A stretch of DNA of 64,000 nucleotides. Origin: Massospora cicadina. Taxonomy: Eukaryota > Entomophthoromycota > Entomophthoromycetes > Entomophthorales > Entomophthoraceae. This document shows positions 57,685 through 64,000 of this stretch, in pieces (position 1 is the first letter of the stretch; every line of letters begins with the position of its first letter). The stretch covers positions 186,001 to 250,000 of the forward strand of contig JAKSZP010005264.1 in assembly GCA_022478985.1 (NCBI GenBank). The letters are read 5' to 3'. The notes beneath the pieces were generated by a model, which saw nothing but the letters and a program-made list of their open reading frames with translations, was not told the DNA's origin and searched no databases. Position numbers and translations under genes: made by a program.

Positions 57685-60580
57685 TGGTCTGGTAGCAGAA
57701 CTGGCACACTTTCTTTGCATATTCCTGCTCCATGTATAAGACTCTGCTTAGGCTAAAATGGCAAATGAATTGGTATAGGGCAATATTAATCAGTTTCATC
57801 CATGGCGCCAGTTTGTAGAGTGGTTCAATGGTTTGAGGGTGAAGGCACTTAGTGGTATAATCACAGTTGGCTTGGAAAAATCTACATACTTCTCCATAGT
57901 ACAATAATCTGGTCCAGATTGCTTTGTGTACCCATTCCCTCACTTGATTGGTCAGTAAGTTTTGGAAAGTTACCATTGGGCAGTCAGGTTTGCATATTGA
58001 GTCTGTTCCATTCTTAGATAAACTTCCTTGTATTTAATAACAATCTCAAGGAGCTTTTTCTGATCTAGTTCACCTGGTATTGCTATGTCAATGTATCCAC
58101 GTTTGGGTACCCAGTGGTGGTCAAAGTTCTCCCTGTTAGCACCTCATTGAGTTATTGATTTTTTGACATAATCAGGTCAGATCACTCCTCCTCTACCAGC
58201 TGCAAGTGGATTTGGATGGCATCCTTCAGGTATGACTTGGGCACCTGGAGATCTGTGAAGTCACCATTAATTTAATTTTTGAATGTACTCAATGTGTCTC
58301 CCTGCATTGTTCCACATATTTTTGTTGGCTTGGGCTGTTGTGGTGCTATACAGCTTGGATTTCTGATTGGGTTTAGGTACCTTGGCAGGGGTCTTCCTTT
58401 CTAGTATCCAACTGAACAATTTTTCAACACTGAAACTCTAATTAAGGAACACCTCAACCTGGCATATGTTGATTTCTTGTCAGTTGATGTTTCTGGCCAT
58501 TTGAGCGCTGGTTTTCATAATTTTCCATTCAAGGGACTTGGTCAGCAAAAATCCTAGCTGGTATCAGAGGAGGGCGGCTTCCAGTCTGCATGTTGGGTGT
58601 AGGTACTTCTGGAGAGCTTTCAGCGTAATTGAGCTACATTGACACCAGTTCCTAACTGTTCTGCTATTCTACCCCTCATAAGTAAAAATTCATGCCATTG
58701 TGGCTGATACCCCTGCTTTGCACCATTGGAATGTTTCTGTAGGGGTGAAACTTTGGCGGCACATGGTGCAGCTACCAACGGTTCCAAAAAGGATTGTTTT
58801 TAATCTTGGACTGTTTTGATTTGTATGCTCACCTTGAGCCATTTGTAGCCTAGATCTGGGGTCATGATCCCTTTCATTGCCACTGCTGCCTGTGGTGCAA
58901 TTTTGTGCTCCAATTATGGTTGGACTGACTCAGGAGTGAATCCTGCAGCATCCCAGTTAGCTGCCTCAGCCAGTGTGGCAGTGTCTCACTAAAGTTTTCA
59001 TTTTGCAATGAGGAAAGATCAACCATGAAAGTCTCATAGATTGGGTTTGTCACCCCCAGATTTGCCCATTTCCAAATGTGATCAATATTGGCTCTCATGC
59101 AGAAACAATACTTCATTTCCAGTGAGGTAAACCCATTGGCAGGCCAGTTGATAGCCTCTTCCAGTGACCAATCCTTGAAGAACCCCCACTCTACCACCTT
59201 CTCCTTTGTTCAACCCTCCTTCAATAAGTCAGACATGGTAGCCAGAAGAATGTGGGTATATGACCAGTGTAGGGCTTCAGTAGCCTTGAAACTAGCCACA
59301 ATCCATGGAAGAGCCTCCTCTGGGGAGAACGTGGTGTTTTATCATTCCAGTGTGATATCTACTAAAATGGTATGATGAGCCCATTCAAAAGTGGTCAATA
59401 CATTCAGGAATCATTTCACATAGTTGACTAGTTCAATTAGGCTAAGGCCTGAGCTCCCAGTAGCCTGGGCAAATTTAGTGGTTAGGCCAGCTTTGTTGTA
59501 CTCCATTGTGTTAAGGAGATCAATTTCAGCTGCCATCCATGCTTTTTCATCCACCAGTTTTAGGTCTTCATGAATGACCGCCTCAATTTTCTGGTGTTTG
59601 AGAGGGAGTTTCATCCACTCCAACAAATCCTCAATTCTGATCCTTAATGATTTAAAGGACATCATGATGTTAAGTGATATTTGTGTGTTGAGCCAGCGCT
59701 TGGCAGCCCCCTTAGAGAAAGTTATGGTCATGCCAGATGACCACAATAGCAGGTGTGATATTCTTTGATATCCACTGTGTTACCATTGAGTATGGGAACT
59801 GCAGTGTCTCCCATTGTTTAATGTTGCAAGAGGACATGCCATAATGCACTAGCATGTCCCTTTTAATGGATGTATATTTTACTGGAGTTTGTGGCAACAG
59901 TTTAACCATAGTTGGGGCTTCAGCTCCTTCTGGTTGAACCTTTAGTTTTTTAATGAGCTTTTCTGGGCATCCTATCCTTCAGATTCAGTCTTGGACACTC
60001 CTCCATCCCCATTGAGATGGTCTCTGATGGTTTTCTTGGACATTTAGATTTTTTTGTGTGGGGGTTGCCTCTTCTGCCAACTAAAAATTTGCTGGGGATT
60101 GTCCTGATGGTTTGCATAGACTTTAAGATTGATTTTGTTCAGGATTTGCCCTCACTAACTGAACTTTATCAGATATGAACCCTAACATATTGGTTGGGAT
60201 CAATTTGGATATTCTTATGGGTTTTCCCTGACCTGACCAAAAACTCTTTGGTGTATTGTCCCAACAACTTGGGCACTCAGCTTTTGCAGTTTCAATCAGA
60301 TTTGGACTCCAATCCAACTAGAACTCAGTAACCTTGTCTCAAGGTCCTCTTTACATCTCCAACAATTATTGTTTGGGACTGCATAAGATGGGGCTTTTTC
60401 CATTTCATCCTGTTTCTTTGGGTACCTACTTTGCTTGCCCCAAGGGGACAGAAATTGTAAATTCATGACAGAAACTGATCCTGTGGATTTAGTTGATTTT
60501 TTTACAATTTTTACTTGATTATTAAGCTTACTTGTGTGCTTCTTGGTTGTGCAAGTTGTTGCCAAATCAATTTGGGTCAA
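57685..60580 (-). pseudogene. LINE-2 ORF1, 5' part (unusually long), ending in half a zinc knuckle
   Basis: A Lys-rich N-terminus starts near 60580 (MTQIDLATTCTTKKH). Open pieces are 60317-60123, 59909-59712, 59746-59411 and 59197-58874; the final piece, 57976 to the junction, ends KKVCQFCYQT. With the flank beyond G this makes CQFCYQTIHIMAHC, spacing CX2CX4HX4C. About 960 codons precede the knuckle, far more than in LINE-1 of this window (about 250). I recognise no other domain. Confidence 0.65.
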
Positions 60581-60874
60581 ATGAGTATCTTTGCCAATCT
60601 TGCTTTGAGTTGTTTTGGCAGAAAGTTATTAATAGGGTATTTTATCCATCTTGACTTACTTTTATAACAGGGGTCATATAGAGCATAAGTAAGCTTTCCA
60701 ATTCTTCATGCTTGGCACAGATGGGCAAAGGGTCCTATTTTTAATAGGGTTTTTGGCTGTGTGATACTGCTCTATAGATGCAGTAGCTCACCAGCAGGTT
60801 AGTATTTCTCTTGGGTCTAGTTCAGGTCACTTTTGATTGGCAAAAGTGGTGTTTAAGAGAGAGACTTTTATGAG
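60581..60874. other. Presumed 5' UTR of LINE-2 and flank
   Basis: No ORF of note. The exact end of LINE-2 is not visible. Confidence 0.4.
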
Positions 60875-61410
60875 TATTGGTCCAGTATCTGACCATTAAT
60901 TTAGTAAGTATATTTTAAATAGACCAGAAGCAATGGATTTCAATTGTGGGAATGTACATTGCTGGATAAACTTTATTCCAGCATTGGTGAAGCAATAGCT
61001 TCAAAATCAACTTTTGATTTGATATATTTCCTATAGCTGGGGGATATATTCAAACTCCAGGCAAGTATTAGACTATAGCATGATGAGCTTAAATCATTAT
61101 AGATGCCTATCATTTTTGCATGAATTGACCAATAAAATCACCTTAATATGCTATAATAAATTACCTGGCTGGGTATCAGTAAATTTAGCATAGCTTGACT
61201 AATAAGATCTACTAAATTTATTATAATGAATTATTGTAGATTGTGCTCATAATTTTAGCACAGATTGACCAATAAAATTAACTAAATTTAATAAAATGAA
61301 CTATTGTAGATGGCAAATAGTAAATTTTTAGCATATATTGAGAAATAAAATCAATTTAATTTAATAAAATTATAATTAGTATCTTTGGTTATGAGATACT
61401 ATATAATATA
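60875..61410. repeat. Right copy of the ~540-bp inverted repeat
   Basis: Reverse complement of 42970-43510, including about four ~70-bp units and the reversed ACTTGCCTGG motif (about 61020-61075). Ends in an AT microsatellite near 61402-61424, mirrored by TATATATAG near 42985. Confidence 0.85.
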
Positions 61411-61429
61411 TATATATATATAAATTTTA

Positions 61430-61700
61430 AATTTTATTCGAGGTGGGCCGACCTGGGGACGATACCGCACCGATTAGGGAAGTGAAGAAAATGGGAAAGG
61501 AGGATAAAACCTGGAAAACCTCCATGCGCAGCGTATGATAGGCCAGGAACTCCATGGACCACCTTTGCTATTCGCTATCTCGGTTCGGGGCATTGGTGCG
61601 CAAAACCAACGCAGTCAAAATTGTCCCCTACCCAAAGTCCATTACCGGGATCAAACTCGGGAGGCAGTGGTAGAGGGTCCATACTCTACCACTGGGGTAT
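61430..61700 (-). mobile_element. Second tRNA-related SINE, reverse strand
   Basis: A GC-rich insert in AT-rich repeat. On the minus strand it starts near 61700 with GGATACCCCAGTGGTAGAGT (A-box-like) and has a B-box-like GAGTTTGATCCC about 30 nt later. A 200-bp body ends AATAAAATTT next to an AT repeat. TSD not resolved. The head contains a perfect 11-bp inverted repeat, so it is not a normal tRNA. Confidence 0.65.
61665..61694. repeat. Perfect 11-bp inverted repeat, 8-nt loop
   Basis: cagtggtagag (61665-61675) and ctctaccactg (61684-61694) around ggtccata. It sits inside the tRNA-like head of the SINE. Confidence 0.95.
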
Positions 61701-61719
61701 CCTCCCCTACTATAATTTA

Positions 61720-62140
61720 ATTTAAATCTAGTTGAATCATTGATTGACCTATGCTAAATTTGCTGATCGCCATCTACCATAATTCATTTTTAATTTGTTG
61801 TTTTATTGTCATCCATATAAAAATGATAGATATCTAATAATTTAAGCTCATCATATTATAATCTCATACTTGCCTGGATTTTGAACATACCCCCAGCCAT
61901 AGAACATATTCATGTCAATATGTATAATACATTGATTGGTTGATTTTATTGAAAGGTTGATGCTAAATTTATTGATTGGCATCTACCATAAGTCATTTTA
62001 AATTTTGTTGATTTTATTGATCAATCTATAAAAAAACAATAGACATCTATAGTAATTTAGCCTTATCATGCTATTATATCATACTTGCCTGGATTTAAGA
62101 TATATCCTCAGCCATAGGACATATCCATGTCAAAAAAAAC
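61720..62140. repeat. ~70-bp tandem units with two ACTTGCCTGG motifs
   Basis: Forward-orientation relatives of 44080-44790. Motif copies at about 61867-61915 and 62082-62130. Confidence 0.78.
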
Positions 62141-62203
62141 AAAAAATAAATACAGGTCAAATTTAGAACTGTTCTTCCTAATAATTGACTTTGAAACAAA
62201 ATA

Positions 62204-62535
62204 GAAAAAAAGAACCTCCTTTTAAAAGGCACTAAAAAGTATGAAATAATCAAGAAATTATGCCTCCTCACTAAAGCTCTTTTTAAAGTTAGTGCCATAT
62301 TACAACCTGACTTATAAAATTTTTCTCACAAATAAAAATTAGAGATTATATTGGATTGGGTCCAAGTGTAAACTATAAGCTACTTAGAATATACAGTGCT
62401 GATGCTATATATAAAAATGCCTATTATAAGCCAATTTAAATATGGCATCAACTTCAAAAAGGGTTTCATTGAGGAGGTATAATTTCTTGGCTATTTCATA
62501 CTTTTTATTGCCTTTTTACAGGAGTTCTTTTTCCC
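62204..62535. repeat. Foldback element, second copy
   Basis: Same arms and core as 42185-42543, more diverged: gaaaaaaagaacctcctttt at the left, aggagttctttttcccc at the right, and core words tggattgggtccaagtgtaa and agaatatacagtgctga. Confidence 0.85.
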
Positions 62536-62733
62536 CAAAATATTTTTTAGGAGGTTCTTTTTTCCCAAAAAATTCAGTGCATTTCTAAGTGTAGTTCTTT
62601 TTTCCAATGTTATTACATAAATCCCTATATTATATAACCTTTTTGAACCCTTACTATTTCTCTATAAAAATAAACCTCATAGTATCTACTTAAAATTTTA
62701 TTCACTGACTGACTGACTGACATCTGAAACCTT

Positions 62734-63019
62734 CGAGTCTGATAGGGTCAATCTATTTGGGTGAGTGGGTGAGAATTGACGAATCTTATCGAATCTGAAA
62801 TTATCGAGCCTGATGGGTTCAATCTATTTGGGCGAGTGGGTAGAGATTGACAAATATCATTGAATAATTCACCAAATTGCTCACCTGAAGCTAATCGAGT
62901 CTGAAAAGTTTAATCTATTTTGGGTGAGTGGGTGAGAATTGGCAAATAAGATCAAATCTGAAACTATCGAGTATGATAAGTTCAATCTATTTGGGTGAGT
63001 TGGTGAGAATTGGCGAATA
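62734..63019. repeat. Four-copy ~55-bp repeat leading into the Helitron-like end
   Basis: Units start CGAGTCTGAT-like at 62734, 62805, 62896 and 62968 and share caatctatttgggtgagtgg and gagaattg.cgaat. Spacing 71, 91 and 72 bp. A gactgactgactgac microsatellite precedes them at 62706-62721. Confidence 0.88.
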
Positions 63020-64000
63020 TCTATATATATAAAACAAAGTCGTGTTAGTTACACCATTTATAACTCAAGAACGGCTGGACCGATTTTTATGATCTTTGAT
63101 TTGTTAGATTTGTCTCCGCCCCGAATAGCAGAATAACTAATAAAACATGGGAAAAATATAGGAAAATAAAAAGTTTTATATGTAACAAGTGAAAATTTTA
63201 TATGTTTTTAATGGAAATCGGTATATTGTTACGGCCGAGAAGTTTGATATTCGGTTGATTCGGTAGTTTAAATGGTTTTGTCGAGCGGTTGGTGGGTTTG
63301 TGTTGATTAATAAGCTTAACGTTTTAAATAAAGTTAGTGATTGGTTGATTTAATAAAGTTGATTGGTTTTGGTAAGTAGTTGTGATTTTGGTTGTTTCGA
63401 TACATTAGTTTTGGTTTACGAAGCGGTTGGTGATTGGTTGATTTTTAATCTAATGGTTTTAGCTAAGTGGTTTAGTGGTTTAGTTAATTCGATAGGTTTA
63501 ATTGGGTATGGCTGAATGGTTGGTAAATTTATATTGATTCAGTATAATTTGATTACTTAATTTTATCGATAACCATCTATAAATATAAAAATTATGAGAT
63601 TATCAGATGAACTTTAAGCCCACAAACAAATCTGTGTTAAACTGGGTATCAACAAGAACTAATCTTAAATTTTATTTACAAAAGAATCAGTATGTTAATT
63701 TGTTTATATAGATGCATTATCTCGAGCAAATAACCAAAAATCACCAAACTTGGCACAAGTATTCTATAAAGTTTGGGAACGGAATGCTAATATGTAATTA
63801 ATATAATCATATAAATTTAAACATCAGTTCTATATAAGATCTAGAACGTATATTTCTAATGGTAATTATATAGCAATTTGGCTGTGTATTTTCATATTCA
63901 TTTAATTCAATAGTTTCATAGGCTTTGATATTTAGTTGGTAGTTTTTGGCTGTTTTGTAAGTTCAATAATTGTTTTTGCTGAGTGGTGGTTTATTTTTTG
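63020..64000 (+). mobile_element. Helitron-like 5' end, continuing beyond the window
   Basis: Starts TCTATATATATAAAAC at 63020, preceded by A, then has ataactcaagaacggc and aacggctggaccgattt (about 63060-63087). This is the conserved look of Helitron 5' ends. A second, related block (tatatagatgcattatctcg ... caaacttggcacaagtattc) lies near 63708-63765. Between them is GT-rich sequence with repeated ggttgatt/ggttttg words (63240-63540). No Rep/helicase coding sequence is inside the window, so it may be non-autonomous. Confidence 0.6.

Larger units (their letters stand above)
45060..60800 (-). mobile_element. LINE-2, reverse strand, split by element G
   Basis: Non-LTR element with ORF1 (60580 down to about 48870, less G) and ORF2 (about 48860 down to 45390). 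It has a CCHC knuckle, endonuclease, RT and the same GGMGLLDFESHA C-terminal phrase as LINE-1, so the families are related but distinct. Outer limits are approximate because no TSD was found: the 3' end is placed near 45060, where the minus strand reads CCTTTATTTTTTG. Stops and frameshifts throughout. Confidence 0.8.

Overview
The window is eukaryotic and very probably fungal. It is built almost entirely from degraded retrotransposons: Ty3/gypsy LTR elements, two LINEs, SINEs, foldback repeats and a Helitron-like end. One CpG-rich single-copy gene, a fungal-type anoctamin (TMEM16/Ist2 family), sits among them. The fungal call rests on that 736-residue gene with 30-40 nt introns, on a chromodomain Ty3 element and on Tad-like LINEs. 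The species cannot be read from the sequence. I see no bacterial operon, rRNA gene, functional tRNA gene or CRISPR array.

1-38.2 kb is a nested stack that can be dated by insertion order. Element D, a gypsy relic (about 7.6-38.27 kb), was hit twice. Gypsy B (10126-27615) landed in the D integrase. Gypsy E (28037-38194) landed near the D C-terminal chromodomain-like tail. B then received a small non-coding LTR element A (16377-25341) in its own integrase, plus a 26-bp poly(A) retroposon. A received a reverse-strand gypsy C (17918-24870) in its 3' LTR, and C received a SINE (18073-18374) in its 3' LTR. E received a solo LTR (F, 33367-34647) and probably a diverged reverse LTR. Most insertions have target-site duplications (TSDs), and at several junctions removing the insert restores the interrupted reading frame. 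Upstream are a third gypsy integrase relic (1-810) and a full-length but inactivated LINE-1 (1618-6855) with a 17-bp TSD.

38.28-42.18 kb is the gene island. The reverse-strand anoctamin gene (41714-39329) has six exons and all five expected Ca2+-site acids. Short tandem repeats lie on both sides.

42.18-62.6 kb opens and closes with AT-rich repeats: foldback elements, ~70-bp degenerate tandem arrays and a recurrent ~50-bp motif. About 540 bp of this material occurs as inverted copies at 42.97-43.51 and 60.88-61.41 kb. Between them lies a reverse-strand LINE-2 (about 45.06-60.8 kb) split by a chromovirus G (49726-57684). G landed inside the LINE-2 ORF1 zinc knuckle, and joining the flanks recreates CX2CX4HX4C.

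62.7-64 kb holds a four-copy tandem repeat that runs straight into a Helitron-like 5' end.

No retrotransposon here looks autonomous: all have stops, frameshifts or lost catalytic residues. Elements B, C, D and E appear to share a dUTPase-like domain between protease and reverse transcriptase, which G lacks.
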